From positions 62,001 to 126,000 of the forward strand of contig NZ_BMND01000013.1 of NCBI RefSeq assembly GCF_014646275.1: a stretch of DNA of 64,000 nt, written 5' to 3'. Positions 43,376 to 52,430 of the stretch are shown here, one piece after another (positions within the stretch are counted from its first letter, which is position 1; every line of letters begins with the position of its first letter). Source of the DNA: Streptomyces kronopolitis (GTDB lineage Bacteria > Actinomycetota > Actinomycetes > Streptomycetales > Streptomycetaceae). Under the pieces are notes generated by a model, which searched no databases, was not told the origin of the DNA, and saw only the letters and a list, made by a program, of their open reading frames with translations. The translations under genes were made by a program, and so were the position numbers.

Positions 43376-44629
43376 TCAGCCCGTCAGCGACGCCAGGTAG
43401 GCGTTCGCCTTCTCCGGCTCGTAGAAGAAGTTCTCGAAGTCGGACGGGTCGTCGAAGCCGTTGGCGAAGCGGTCGGCGACGGGCTGGAGCTGGCCGGCCG
43501 CGCCGATGACGTTCAGCACGTGCTCCGGCGGCGGGGCCAGCATCGCGTTGGTCCACTTGGTGACGTGCTGGGCGGTGTTCCAGTAGCGCTCGAAGGTGGC
43601 CCGCATCCACTCCCCGTCGAACGGCTCCGCGCCGCGCTCGACGATGGACGCCAGATAGGACGCGGCGCACTTGGCGGCGGAGTTCGAGCCCTGGCCGGTG
43701 ATCGGGTCGTTGGCGACCACGACGTCCGCGACCCCGAGCACCAGACCGCCCGAGGGCAGCCGGCCGACGGGGTTGCGCACGGTGGGGGCGTAGCGGCCGG
43801 CCAGGGTGCCGTTGGCGTCGGTCAGTTCGACCTCGGTGGCCCGGGCGTACTCCCAGGGCAGGAAGGTCTTCATCAGGTCCAGGGTGACGGCCAGGTGCTC
43901 CCGGGGGTCCTTGACACCCTGGAAGGCGTCCAGCGGGCCGCCGGGTATGCCCTCCCAGAAGAGGATGTCGGCGCGGCCGGAGGTGGTGAGCGTCGGCATG
44001 ACGAACAGCTCGCCGACGCCGGGCACCAGGTTGCAGCGCACCGCGTCGAACTCGGGGTGCTCGGGGCGCGGGCCCATGCCGTGCACATAGGAGACGGCGA
44101 GCGCGCGCTGCGGGGCGTCGTAGGGGGAACGGGCGGCGTCCCGGCCGAACATGGACACCAGCTCGCCCTTGCCGGCCGAGACCAGCGTCAGGTCGTAGCG
44201 GCTCGCGAAGAAGTCCAGGTCGGAGACGGCCGCGCCGTGGATGACGAGCTGCCCGCCGCGCTGCGCGAAGGTCTCCATCCAGCCGGCCATCTTCACGCGC
44301 TGGTCGACGGACTGGGCGTAGCCGTCGAGCCGGCCGACCCAGTCGATGGCGCGCTGCGAGCCCTCGGGCGACTCGTGGCTGCCGGGGGCGGCGACCGAGA
44401 CGCCGAGGCCCTCGATGCGCGGAGCCTGGCTCTCCCAGAAGTTGATCTGGAGATCGCGCTCGTGCTGGAGGGCGGTGTGGAACATGCACTGGGTCGACAT
44501 CACGCGCCCCGCGCGGATCTCATCGGCGGTGCGGTTGGACATGAGGGTGACCTCATAGCCCTGTGACTGGAGGCCGAGGGCCAGCTGGAGACCGGACTGG
44601 CCGGCCCCGATGATGAGTATTTTCCGCAT
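43376..44629 (-). CDS. Styrene/indole monooxygenase-like FAD protein (StyA type)
   Basis: A 417-residue flavoprotein of the StyA family. The N-terminal FAD site is IIGAGQSGLQLALGL, with STQCMFHTALQHERDL and the late DPITGQGSNSAAKCA loop typical of group E monooxygenases that use reduced FAD from a separate reductase. No StyB-like reductase gene is adjacent. The ATG has AGAAGAG upstream. It is 88 bp downstream of cvnD on the same strand, in the place where other conservons carry a P450 (cvnE). Likely an epoxidase or hydroxylase; the substrate is unknown. Confidence 0.87.
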   Translation of the reverse strand: MRKILIIGAGQSGLQLALGLQSQGYEVTLMSNRTADEIRAGRVMSTQCMFHTALQHERDLQINFWESQAPRIEGLGVSVAAPGSHESPEGSQRAIDWVGRLDGYAQSVDQRVKMAGWMETFAQRGGQLVIHGAAVSDLDFFASRYDLTLVSAGKGELVSMFGRDAARSPYDAPQRALAVSYVHGMGPRPEHPEFDAVRCNLVPGVGELFVMPTLTTSGRADILFWEGIPGGPLDAFQGVKDPREHLAVTLDLMKTFLPWEYARATEVELTDANGTLAGRYAPTVRNPVGRLPSGGLVLGVADVVVANDPITGQGSNSAAKCAASYLASIVERGAEPFDGEWMRATFERYWNTAQHVTKWTNAMLAPPPEHVLNVIGAAGQLQPVADRFANGFDDPSDFENFFYEPEKANAYLASLTG

Positions 44630-44717
44630 GGCGGCACTCTTCTCTGCTACTGCGGGTGTTCGGGGGTGGAGTGGGGGGTGGCGGGCCGCCCGCGGGGGCG
44701 GACCTCCGCGGCGGCCG

Positions 44718-45392
44718 CTACTCGGGTGCGGTCTCCAGGGCGTGGCCGACCAGCGCCAGCAGCGCCTCGATGACCGTGGCCCGCCGGCGTGCGTCCATGA
44801 CCACCACGGGCACGTGCGGCGGGACGGTCAGCGCGTCGCGGACGTCCTCCGCGTCGTAGGAGTCGGTCCCCTCGAAGTGGTTGACCGCGACGACGTACGG
44901 CAGTCCGCAGCTCTCGAAGTAGTCCAGCGCCGGGAAGCAGTCCTCCAGGCGGCGGGTGTCGGCCATCACGATCGCGCCGATCGCCCCGCGCACCAGGTCG
45001 TCCCACATGAACCAGAAGCGCTGCTGCCCGGGCGTGCCGAAGAGGTACAGCACCAGTTCCTGGTCGAGGGTGATCCGCCCGAAGTCCATCGCGACCGTGG
45101 TCGTGGTCTTCTCCGGGGTGGCGGTCAGATCGTCGGTGTCCTCGCTGGCCTGGGTCATCACCGCCTCGGTCTGGAGCGGGGTGATCTCCGAGACCGATCC
45201 GACGAACGTGGTCTTGCCGACGCCGAAGCCGCCCGCCACCACGATCTTGGTGGCGATCGGCGCCTGCGAACGGTCCGTCTGCCAGCTCTGCAGCCCCGCG
45301 TCGGCCGCCTCGGCCGCGGGGTCGGACCGGCCCGCGGATCCGGCGGTCGCCGCCGGTCCGGCCGATATCGTGTCAGAGCCTGTGAAGTCCAC
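44718..45392 (-). CDS. cvnD: Conservon GTPase CvnD
   Basis: Small Ras/Rab-like GTPase of the conservon signalling complex. The 224 residues have an N-terminal 45-residue variable part, the P-loop AGGFGVGKTTFV, the switch region ending TTVAMDFGRI, a G3 motif written LFGTPGQQRF, and NHFEG in the position of NKxD. It contacts the membrane through CvnA-C. GTG 45392 lies inside the cvnC end (20-bp overlap), so translation is coupled. Confidence 0.92.
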   Translation of the reverse strand: MDFTGSDTISAGPAATAGSAGRSDPAAEAADAGLQSWQTDRSQAPIATKIVVAGGFGVGKTTFVGSVSEITPLQTEAVMTQASEDTDDLTATPEKTTTTVAMDFGRITLDQELVLYLFGTPGQQRFWFMWDDLVRGAIGAIVMADTRRLEDCFPALDYFESCGLPYVVAVNHFEGTDSYDAEDVRDALTVPPHVPVVVMDARRRATVIEALLALVGHALETAPE

Positions 45393-45768
45393 TCAGCACC
45401 CTTTCGAGCAGCGCGCGGTCGGGCCGGCCGGAGCCGTGCCCGGTGCCGTAGACGCGAATCTTTCCCTGGTCGGCGAGGTCGCTGAGCAGTACCCGGACCA
45501 CGCCCAGCGGCATCTTGAGGAGCGCGGAGATCTCCGCGACCGAGCGCATCCGCCGGCACAGCTCGACGATCGCCCGCATCTCGGGCATCACCCGGTCACC
45601 CCAGCCCCCGGAGGTGAGCTCGCGGCGCTCCTCGGGCGCCTCCAGCGCGGCCACGAACGTCTCCACCAGCAGCACATGGCCGAATCGCGTCCGGCCGCCG
45701 GTGAGCGAATACGGCCGCACGCGCGAGGGTTTCCGGTCCCCGCGTACGGGGAGTTTGGGAGTACTCAC
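45373..45768 (-). CDS. cvnC: Conservon protein CvnC (DUF742)
   Basis: A 131-residue DUF742 protein with RVRPYSLTGGRT near the N-terminus and a winged-helix-like region (IVELCRRMRSVAEISALLKMP, VVRVLLSDLADQGKIRVY). It is a partner of CvnB and CvnD at the membrane; a DNA-binding role has not been shown in the family. The GTG start overlaps the cvnB stop by 4 bp. Confidence 0.92.
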   Translation of the reverse strand: MSTPKLPVRGDRKPSRVRPYSLTGGRTRFGHVLLVETFVAALEAPEERRELTSGGWGDRVMPEMRAIVELCRRMRSVAEISALLKMPLGVVRVLLSDLADQGKIRVYGTGHGSGRPDRALLERVLSGLHRL

Positions 45769-46259
45769 TTGGCGTTCTCCATCGACTTGCGCAATTCACT
45801 GCGGAGTTCGGGGGTGAGGACATGTCCGGCCCGGCCGACGAACAGCGCCATGTGGTAGGCGATGACGTTCATGTCGCAGTCGGGGGTGGCGTGCACGCCG
45901 AGCAGCGACCCGTCGCTGATCGACATGACGAACAGGCTGCCCTCGTCCATCGTGATCATCGTCTGCTTGACCGCGCCGCCCTCCATCAGCTTCGCGGCGC
46001 CGTTGGTGAGGCTGCCGAGCCCGGAGACGATGGTGGCCAGATCCGCGCTGGAGCCCCGCGGCCCGTCACGCTCGCCCGGCCGTGCCCCCTCGTCCGTGCG
46101 GTCGGGGTCGGAGGACAGCAGCAGCAGGCCGTCGGAGGAGACGACCGCCACCGAGCGGATGCCCGGTACCTCGTCCACCAGGTTCGTCAACAGCCAGTGC
46201 AGGTTCTGGGCCTGGCTGCTCAGGCCGTGTCCGTAAGCAGTGGGCGCTTGCGCGTTCAA
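45765..46259 (-). CDS. cvnB: Conservon roadblock/LC7 protein CvnB
   Basis: Roadblock/LC7-domain protein, 164 residues, of the type that regulates small GTPases (MglB-like). LHWLLTNLVDEVPGIRSVAVVSSDGLLLLSS is followed by LATIVSGLGSLT and TMITMDEGSLFVMSISDGSLLGV. The start is TTG 46259, overlapping the cvnA stop (TTGA). A charged insert of about 20 residues at 55-75 is unusual but plausible. Confidence 0.92.
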   Translation of the reverse strand: MNAQAPTAYGHGLSSQAQNLHWLLTNLVDEVPGIRSVAVVSSDGLLLLSSDPDRTDEGARPGERDGPRGSSADLATIVSGLGSLTNGAAKLMEGGAVKQTMITMDEGSLFVMSISDGSLLGVHATPDCDMNVIAYHMALFVGRAGHVLTPELRSELRKSMENAK

Positions 46260-49200
46260 TCGCGTGCCTCCTCGACAACGTGGCTCTCTCCCGGGGCCCC
46301 CGCTCCGTCGGTGTCCGTCTGTGGGATGGTCTGCTCCGTTGTACGCTCCGCGATTTCGGCCTCGACCTCACGCCGGCCGACTCGCGCCCCCGCCTGGAAC
46401 CCGCCGAGCCGGCGCCGCAGCGCCTCGGCGTTTGCCGCACCGCTCTTGCGCGGTGCGGCGGGCGCCTGCTGCTGCGCCACGACCTTGGGCGTGCGCTTGG
46501 GCAGCCCGGTGGCCGTCCGCCGCTTCCCCGAGGGGGCGGCGGCAGTCTCTGGGTCGGCCGGCTCGCCGGCCGCGGGCTCCGCGGCGGGCGGTGCCTCGGC
46601 GTCGGGGGCCGGCGCGGGAGCCGGTGCCGGGGCGGCGGGCGCCGGGTCGGGGCGCCCCCCGTCCCCGTCCGGGAGGTGGTCACCGGTGCCGTGGGTGGTG
46701 GCGGCGTACGGTCCGGGCGACCGCGGGCCGTACGGGCTCGGTTCCGACGGGGAGTAGGTGGTCGGGCCGGACGGCTGCGCCGCGGGCGCCGGTTCCTCCG
46801 GGCCGCCGAGCCCGGCGGCGTCGATCGCGCGCTCCGCGGCGGCGACGAACGGGTCGGCGCCGGGGGCCGCCGCGGTGTTCTCGTCGCGGGGCTCCGGTGC
46901 GGCCGCGGGGGCGTCGGAGGGCCCGGCGCCGGCGGCCGGGTCGCGGTCGCCCAGGGGCGGGGAGGCGGGGGCCGGGGACGCGGGGGCCGGAGCCGCGGCC
47001 CGGGCCGCCGGTCCGGTGCGCGCCCCCCGCGCCGGCAGCGCGTTGGAGTTGGCCTCGGCGACCGAGCCGGGCAGCCCCGGGGAGTGCGCCAGGTCCGGGG
47101 AGGCCGACGCCGGGGGGCCGGACGGCGCCGGGCGGGTGGGCAGGATCGAGCCGGGCAGCACGATGACGGCGGTGACCCCGCCGTGCTTGCCGTCCCGCAG
47201 CTGGACCCGGACACCGTGCCGGGCGGCCAGCCGCACCACGACGTACAGCCCCAGGCCCAGCGCCTCGTCGATGGTCTCGGAGGACGAGGCGGCCTCGACG
47301 TCGACCAGCCGCTCGTTCAGCTCGGCCAGCCGCTCCGCGGTCATCCCGATGCCCTCGTCCTCGACGGAGAGCATCACCTCACCGCTCTCCAGCAGCCAGC
47401 CGGACAGCTCGACATGGGCGTTCGGCGGGGAGAACGCGGTGGCGTTCTCCAGGAGTTCGGCGACCAGGTGGCTGAGGTCGTCGGCGGCGAACCCGGCGAC
47501 CTGGGAGTGCGGCGGCAGCGACTGGATGCGCACCCGCTCGTAGCGCTCGATCTCGCTGATCGCGGCGCGCAGCACGTCCAGCAGCGGCACCGGCCCCTGG
47601 TGGTTGGTGCTGTGCTGCTCGGCGCCCGCCAGCACGAGGAGGTTCTCGCTGTTGCGGCGCATCCGGGCGGCGAAGTGGTCCAGCTTGAAGAGGGTTTCCA
47701 GCCGCTCGGGGTCCTGCTCGCTCTCCTCCAGCGACTCGATGACGCCCAGCTGGCGCTCCACCAGGCCCAGGGTGCGCAGCGAGAGGTTCACGAACCGGCC
47801 GTGCACGCCGCTGTGCAGGGCCGCCAGCCGCTCGGTGAGATCGGCGATCTCCTCCCGGAGCGTCTCGCCCTGCTCCTGGAGCACCTCGCGTTCGGCGACC
47901 AGCCGCTGCCGGCCGCCGATCAGCCGCTTGCGCTCGCCCTCCAGCTCGGAGGTGCGCCGCGCCAGCTCGCCGACCTGGGCGTGCAGCGCGTTGACGGACC
48001 CCACGGCGGCGGCGAATTCGTCGTTGCGGCCCTTGTAGGCGAGGGGCTCCTCGTGGGCGGGGTCGGCGGCCAGCCGCTTGGCGCCGATCCGCAGCGCCGC
48101 GAGCGGCTGGGTCAGCGAGCGGGCCGCCCAGACGCCGGCGCCGACGGCCAGCAGCAGGCACAGCGCCTCCAGCCCGATGCGGATCTCCAGCTCCGTCACC
48201 GCGTCGTCGCGCAGCACGCCGAGCCGCTGGACGTCCGCGGTGGCCATGGCGGACTCGACGCCGCGCATCAGCCCGACACGGGTGGTCAGGGTGCTGCGCA
48301 CCCGCGCGCGGTTCAGCCGCAGATCGGCCGCGTCCAGCCGGGGCTGGTCGGTCAGCCGGGTCAGATAGCGCTCGGCGTCGGTGACGTCCGCGCCGTTGAC
48401 GGTGGCGACGTAGCGGTCGCGGGCGCGCGCGCTCGCGGCCTGCTCGAAGTCGCCCAGTGCGCCCTGGGCGCGGGTGTGGGCGACCTGGGCGAGGGCGGTC
48501 AGCCCGGGCTGGCCGCCGCCCGCGTCGAGGGCGGCCAGCAGCAGGGCGCGGGTCCCGGCGGCCTGTTCGGTGGCACGGCCCAGCGCGGGCAGGGCCCGCA
48601 GGTCGGCGTCGGCGGCGTCCGCGCGGGCGGGCAGCCCGCGGGCGATGTCGTCGCCGATCGTGCCGAGCGCCTGGAGGGTGCGGGTGTAGGCGCCGTAGAC
48701 CTGGTCGGCCGAGGCCGTGCGGGACAGCGCCTTCTGCCGGGTCCCGGGGAGGGCGGCCAGCAGCTTGGCGGCGGTGTCGTAGGCGGCGGTGTCGCCCGAG
48801 GCGTCCTGGGCCTCGGTGCGCAGGTCGTCGATCTGCCGGTCCACCTGGGCGCGCTGGGTCCGGGTGGCCGTGGCCGCCGCGGCCCGGGCGCCGGTCGCCG
48901 CGGCGCCGCGGTGGCCCGCGGCGTAGGCGGTCATGCCGTCGCGTTCGTCGGCGAGGGAGTGCGCCAGGGCGACGGCGCGGACGTTCAGCTCCGCCAGGTC
49001 GACCAGGTGCTGTCCGGTGGTGGCGTCGTCGGCCGTCGCCGCGAGGCCGGGGGCGCCTGCTCCGAGGACCGCGGCGGCCACCACGGCCACCGCCCCGAGG
49101 AGGCGGTTGCGCACCCGCGCGGGTCGCCGTCCCGGGCGGCCCGCGCCGTCCGCCGTGCCCGTGCCCTTACCAGGAGCCGAGCCCGTGCCCGTGCTCGAAC

Positions 49201-49264
49201 CGGCCGGTGTTTCCGGCTTCCCTGCGCCGCCCCGAAGCCGCATCTTCCGCACCGCTGCTCGCAT
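46256..49264 (-). CDS. cvnA: Conservon sensor histidine-kinase-like protein CvnA
   Basis: Large membrane protein (1002 residues) of the conservon. A first transmembrane helix at about residues 55-75 is followed by an extracellular nitrate/sensor (NIT-like) helical domain up to about 340. A second transmembrane helix lies near EALCLLLAVGAGVWAA, then HAMP and coiled coil. The ATPase domain has N-box LLENATAFSPPN, DEGIGM and GLGLYVVVRLAARHG. No clear phospho-acceptor His motif of the standard kind is seen. The last 300 residues are Pro/Ala-rich and disordered. ATG 49264 has GGGCGAGACAGGA upstream; the upstream frame is not supported. First gene of cvnABCD and the flavoprotein. Confidence 0.92.
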   Translation of the reverse strand: MRAAVRKMRLRGGAGKPETPAGSSTGTGSAPGKGTGTADGAGRPGRRPARVRNRLLGAVAVVAAAVLGAGAPGLAATADDATTGQHLVDLAELNVRAVALAHSLADERDGMTAYAAGHRGAAATGARAAAATATRTQRAQVDRQIDDLRTEAQDASGDTAAYDTAAKLLAALPGTRQKALSRTASADQVYGAYTRTLQALGTIGDDIARGLPARADAADADLRALPALGRATEQAAGTRALLLAALDAGGGQPGLTALAQVAHTRAQGALGDFEQAASARARDRYVATVNGADVTDAERYLTRLTDQPRLDAADLRLNRARVRSTLTTRVGLMRGVESAMATADVQRLGVLRDDAVTELEIRIGLEALCLLLAVGAGVWAARSLTQPLAALRIGAKRLAADPAHEEPLAYKGRNDEFAAAVGSVNALHAQVGELARRTSELEGERKRLIGGRQRLVAEREVLQEQGETLREEIADLTERLAALHSGVHGRFVNLSLRTLGLVERQLGVIESLEESEQDPERLETLFKLDHFAARMRRNSENLLVLAGAEQHSTNHQGPVPLLDVLRAAISEIERYERVRIQSLPPHSQVAGFAADDLSHLVAELLENATAFSPPNAHVELSGWLLESGEVMLSVEDEGIGMTAERLAELNERLVDVEAASSSETIDEALGLGLYVVVRLAARHGVRVQLRDGKHGGVTAVIVLPGSILPTRPAPSGPPASASPDLAHSPGLPGSVAEANSNALPARGARTGPAARAAAPAPASPAPASPPLGDRDPAAGAGPSDAPAAAPEPRDENTAAAPGADPFVAAAERAIDAAGLGGPEEPAPAAQPSGPTTYSPSEPSPYGPRSPGPYAATTHGTGDHLPDGDGGRPDPAPAAPAPAPAPAPDAEAPPAAEPAAGEPADPETAAAPSGKRRTATGLPKRTPKVVAQQQAPAAPRKSGAANAEALRRRLGGFQAGARVGRREVEAEIAERTTEQTIPQTDTDGAGAPGESHVVEEARD

Positions 49265-49733
49265 TCCTGTCTCGCCCTGCTCGCGCCCTGTGGCGTCGCG
49301 GACCCGGCTCGCTCTCCGCTCGCGGGGGCGGGGCGGATCTGCGCGAAAACCGCAGCAACGCACACGTCCGCGAGGGGAAGCAGCCCGGCTCTGCGCGTCG
49401 CGACGAGCGTCCTGGCCCCACCCCATGATCCGGGCAACGACCATTCCACCGGCGCCGCGCAGTGGCTCGGCAACACATGCCCGGCCACCTGAACGAGTGA
49501 ACATCAATCGGAGTTTGGCCATCAACTTCCGCGCGCGAAGGTTTTCGGCCGCAACGTCGGGCAACCCCCGGACGGGTTTGGAGATGCGTCCGGGTCCTGG
49601 CAGGATGCGCGCCCGCACGCCGCCGGGCCGCGGTCCACACGATCCCTGCACATCTGTGGTGTTCCCGTACCGGGCGCGGCCGTGCGTGTCCGGCCCGCGG
49701 GGCGCGCGCACGCCCTCCGGCAGACTGGCGGCC
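49265..49733. other. Divergent gap between cvnA and the PP2C-like gene
   Basis: 469 bp with no gene supported. It should contain the conservon promoter on the minus strand and that of the PP2C-like gene on the plus strand. A locally AT-richer segment (ACATCAATCGGAGTTTGG) lies around 49500-49520. No strong hairpin or repeat was seen. Confidence 0.45.
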
Positions 49734-50579
49734 ATGCAACTCGCACTCGCCACCGAGCCGGGCGACCCCCAACACCCGAACGAGGACTACGCATCGGTAG
49801 CCGTTCCGGCCTCCGGCCAGGGCGGGGTCCTGGTCCTGCTGGACGGGGTGACACCGCCCGAGGACGACCACGGCTGTGTGCACACGGTGCCGTGGTTCAC
49901 CGCGCGGCTGGGCGGCGCAATGCTCGAACTGTCGGTTTCACACCCGGATATGACGCTCCCGAAGGCACTCGCCGCGGCCATCTCCCGGACGGCCGACGGA
50001 CACCGCGCCTCCTGTGACCTTTCTCACCCACGTACTCCGCAGGCAACCGTGGTCGCCGCGCGGTGGTCCGAGCACACCGTCGAGCATCTCGTGCTGTCCG
50101 ACTCGGTGCTGCTGCTGGAGCGGACGGACGGCTCGGTGCTGCCGGTGCTGGACCCCCGGCTGGACGAACTGCCGCCCGCGGTGGGGGAGCTGCGGGCGGC
50201 CGTGCGGGCGCTGCCGCGCGGCTCGGCGGAGCGGGCGGCGGCGGGCCGGGAGTACGTCCGCGCGGTCGAGGCGCTGCGCAACGCCGAGGGCGGCTTCTTC
50301 ACCGCGGCCGCCGACCCCTCGGTGGCCGCCCGTGCGGTCACCGGCACCACCCCGCGCTCCGCGGTCCGTTCGCTGACCGCGCTCAGCGACGGCGCGAGCC
50401 GCTGGGTGGAGGTCTTCCGGGAGGGCTCCTGGGCCGACTGCGTGGCCCTGGTGGCCGGGCAGGGTCCCCAGGCGCTGATCGACCGGGTCCGCGCGGCGGA
50501 GGCGGCCGACCCCGCGGGCGCGGCGTATCCGCGCGGCAAGGCGCGCGACGACGCGGCGGTGATTTTTGTGGCGCCGTGA
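49734..50579 (+). CDS. PP2C-like phosphatase-domain protein
   Basis: A 281-residue protein with sparse PP2C signatures: NEDYASVAV near residue 17, VLLDGVTPP (usual DG of motif 2), a late LSDGASRW, and the terminal RDDAAVIFV (usual DN/DD metal ligand). The ordering matches PP2C Ser/Thr phosphatases, but the middle GTT/SDG metal region is degenerate, so activity is uncertain. There is no transmembrane segment. It starts at ATG 49734. Divergent from the conservon, which has GTPase and kinase-like parts, so a signalling link is conceivable. Confidence 0.72.
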   Translation: MQLALATEPGDPQHPNEDYASVAVPASGQGGVLVLLDGVTPPEDDHGCVHTVPWFTARLGGAMLELSVSHPDMTLPKALAAAISRTADGHRASCDLSHPRTPQATVVAARWSEHTVEHLVLSDSVLLLERTDGSVLPVLDPRLDELPPAVGELRAAVRALPRGSAERAAAGREYVRAVEALRNAEGGFFTAAADPSVAARAVTGTTPRSAVRSLTALSDGASRWVEVFREGSWADCVALVAGQGPQALIDRVRAAEAADPAGAAYPRGKARDDAAVIFVAP

Positions 50580-50688
50580 CAAATCACCGGCGGGTACGGT
50601 TTTCCCCCGCCGCCGCGGCGCGCCGCCTCGACGGCCGCGGACGGTGACGGAGCGGCGGACCGCGGCTAGGGGGCGCCCCGTACCCGCC

Positions 50689-51189
50689 CTACGCCTCGTC
50701 GCACTCCTGCTCGGCGTTCAGCCGGTGCAGCAGGCGGGCGAGTTCGGCGACCTCGCCGCGGTCCCAGGAGGCCAGGTTGCGGGCGTAGCGGGCGCGGCGG
50801 CCGGTGCGGACGCGGGTGAAGCGCGCGTGACCCTCGTCGGTGAGGCGCACCAGGACCGCGCGGCCGTCGGCCGGGTCGGGCTCGCGGGCGACCAGTCCGA
50901 GCTTCTCCAGGGCGTGCAGCTGGCGGCTCATGGTGGCCTTGCCGACGCCGAAGAAGCCGGCGAGTGCGGTGGCGCGCTGGGCGCCGGCGTCGGCCAGCCG
51001 GAAGAGGAGGCCGTAGGCGGCAGGCTCCAGATCGGGATGCACCTCCCGGGCCAGTTCGCCGGACGAGGCGCGGGCCCGGCGGAGGAACACCGCCAATTCA
51101 CGTTCCAGGGCGAGGAATACGTGGTCCACCCCGACCGGTTCGCCCTCCGCCGCCCCGTCGGCTCCGGTGTCGTGCACGTCAGCGCCCAT
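50689..51189 (-). CDS. MarR-family transcriptional regulator
   Basis: A 166-residue winged-helix regulator: YGLLFRLADAGAQRATALAGFFGVGKATMSRQL (helix-turn-helix, about residues 58-92 read in parts), then LEKLGLVAREPDPADGRAVLVRLTDEG (wing). The acidic N-terminus is variable. ATG 51189 was chosen over a longer open frame because the leading residues then resemble the family. Divergent from the lysozyme gene, separated by about 300 bp; the regulated gene is unknown. Confidence 0.87.
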   Translation of the reverse strand: MGADVHDTGADGAAEGEPVGVDHVFLALERELAVFLRRARASSGELAREVHPDLEPAAYGLLFRLADAGAQRATALAGFFGVGKATMSRQLHALEKLGLVAREPDPADGRAVLVRLTDEGHARFTRVRTGRRARYARNLASWDRGEVAELARLLHRLNAEQECDEA

Positions 51190-51484
51190 TCTTCCGCTTT
51201 CCCTCACCTGAAAGTTTCCGCCCTCGGCGGCTGAAGCCGCAGCTCGGCCAGTATTTCGCAGGATTAGACCAACGGCAGCTCGCGCACCCCCTTTTGGCAC
51301 ACCGGTCTACGCGCGTACCGTCATTTCCGGTATGGCCGTACCTTCGGCCCCGGACGCCGGCGGGTCCGCCGCGGTCCCGCACGCCGCACCCCCCTTGTGT
51401 CCGCACGCCCGGGTCATGCCGTCGGCTCCCCCCCCCCAGCTCCTCCCCCCTCAGCTCCTCCCCCCGAGCTCTTCGGAGGCACGT

Positions 51485-52360
51485 ATGTCCGTGCTCAGAT
51501 CCGGCTCCCCCCACCGGCCCGCCCGCACCACGGCGACCGCGGCCGGGGTCTTCCTTTCCCTTCTCTCCCTCCTCGCGCTCCTCGCGCTCCTCCTGGGCCT
51601 CGCCGGTACCGCGGGCGCCGCGGATGTCCGGCGCGCGCCCGAGCCCCGCCACCCCGACCAGGACTGGGCCGGCTCGCAGATCGCCCGGCACGAGGGCACG
51701 GTGGCCGGCGGTGCATCGCCCGCGGCCCCGCTCGCGTCCGTCGAGGGCGTGGACGTCAGCAGCCACAACGGCAGCGTGTCCTGGTCGACGCTCTGGAGCA
51801 GCGGCGTCCGCTTCGCCTATGTGAAGGCGACGGAGTCCACCAGCTACACCAACCCGTCCTTCGCGCAGCAGTACAACGGGTCCTACGGCGCCGGGATGAT
51901 CCGCGGCGCGTACCACTTCGCCACCCCCGACACCTCCAGCGGTGCCGCCCAGGCCGCCTACTTCACCGGCCACGGCGGCGGCTGGTCCCGGGACGGCCGG
52001 ACGCTGCCCGGCGCGCTCGACATGGAGTACAACCCCTACGGGTCCACCTGCTACGGGCTGAGCCCGGCCGCGCTGGTCAGCTGGATGAAGGACTGGTTCG
52101 CGACCTACAAGGCGCGCACCGGACGCGACGCCGTCCTCTACACCTCCACCAACTGGTGGAAGCAGTGCACCGGCAACTCCGCGGCCTTCGGGGCCGTCAA
52201 CCCGCTGTGGATCCCGCGCTACGGCTCCTCGGTCGGCGAACTCCCGGCCGGCTGGGACTTCCACACCCTCTGGCAGTACACCTCCTCCGGCCCGACGGTC
52301 GGCGACCACAACCGCTTCAACGGCACGGCGGACCGCCTCAAGGCCCTCGCCAACGGCTGA
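51485..52360 (+). CDS. Secreted GH25 lysozyme (muramidase)
   Basis: A 291-residue exported glycoside hydrolase family 25 enzyme that cleaves the MurNAc-GlcNAc bond. The signal peptide has a basic start and a long Leu-rich core (FLSLLSLLALLALLLGL) with likely cleavage after TAGA. The catalytic domain starts at about residue 88 (VEGVDVSSHNGSVSW), includes FAYVKATEST, IRGAYHFATP, and ALDMEYNPYG with the catalytic Asp/Glu, and ends at LWQYTSSG. No separate wall-binding domain follows. ATG 51485 has GGAGG upstream. A strong bidirectional hairpin ends it. Confidence 0.95.
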   Translation: MSVLRSGSPHRPARTTATAAGVFLSLLSLLALLALLLGLAGTAGAADVRRAPEPRHPDQDWAGSQIARHEGTVAGGASPAAPLASVEGVDVSSHNGSVSWSTLWSSGVRFAYVKATESTSYTNPSFAQQYNGSYGAGMIRGAYHFATPDTSSGAAQAAYFTGHGGGWSRDGRTLPGALDMEYNPYGSTCYGLSPAALVSWMKDWFATYKARTGRDAVLYTSTNWWKQCTGNSAAFGAVNPLWIPRYGSSVGELPAGWDFHTLWQYTSSGPTVGDHNRFNGTADRLKALANG

Positions 52361-52372
52361 GTACAGCGCTGC

Positions 52373-52411
52373 GGCCGGCCCGTGCTTCCGCGAGGGGAGC
52401 ACGGGCCGGCC
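52373..52411. terminator. Bidirectional terminator between lysozyme and lon
   Basis: GGCCGGCCCGTGCT at 52373-52386 pairs perfectly with AGCACGGGCCGGCC at 52398-52411 (14 bp, 11-nt loop). It is followed on the plus strand by TTCGTT. It lies between two convergent genes. Confidence 0.85.
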
Positions 52412-52430
52412 TTCGTTCCGGCCCCGGCCG

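Noticed and set aside
46082..49492. 1136-codon plus-strand frame opposite cvnA
   Set aside because: Antisense shadow of cvnA with Arg/Gly/Pro-rich sequence and no recognisable motif.
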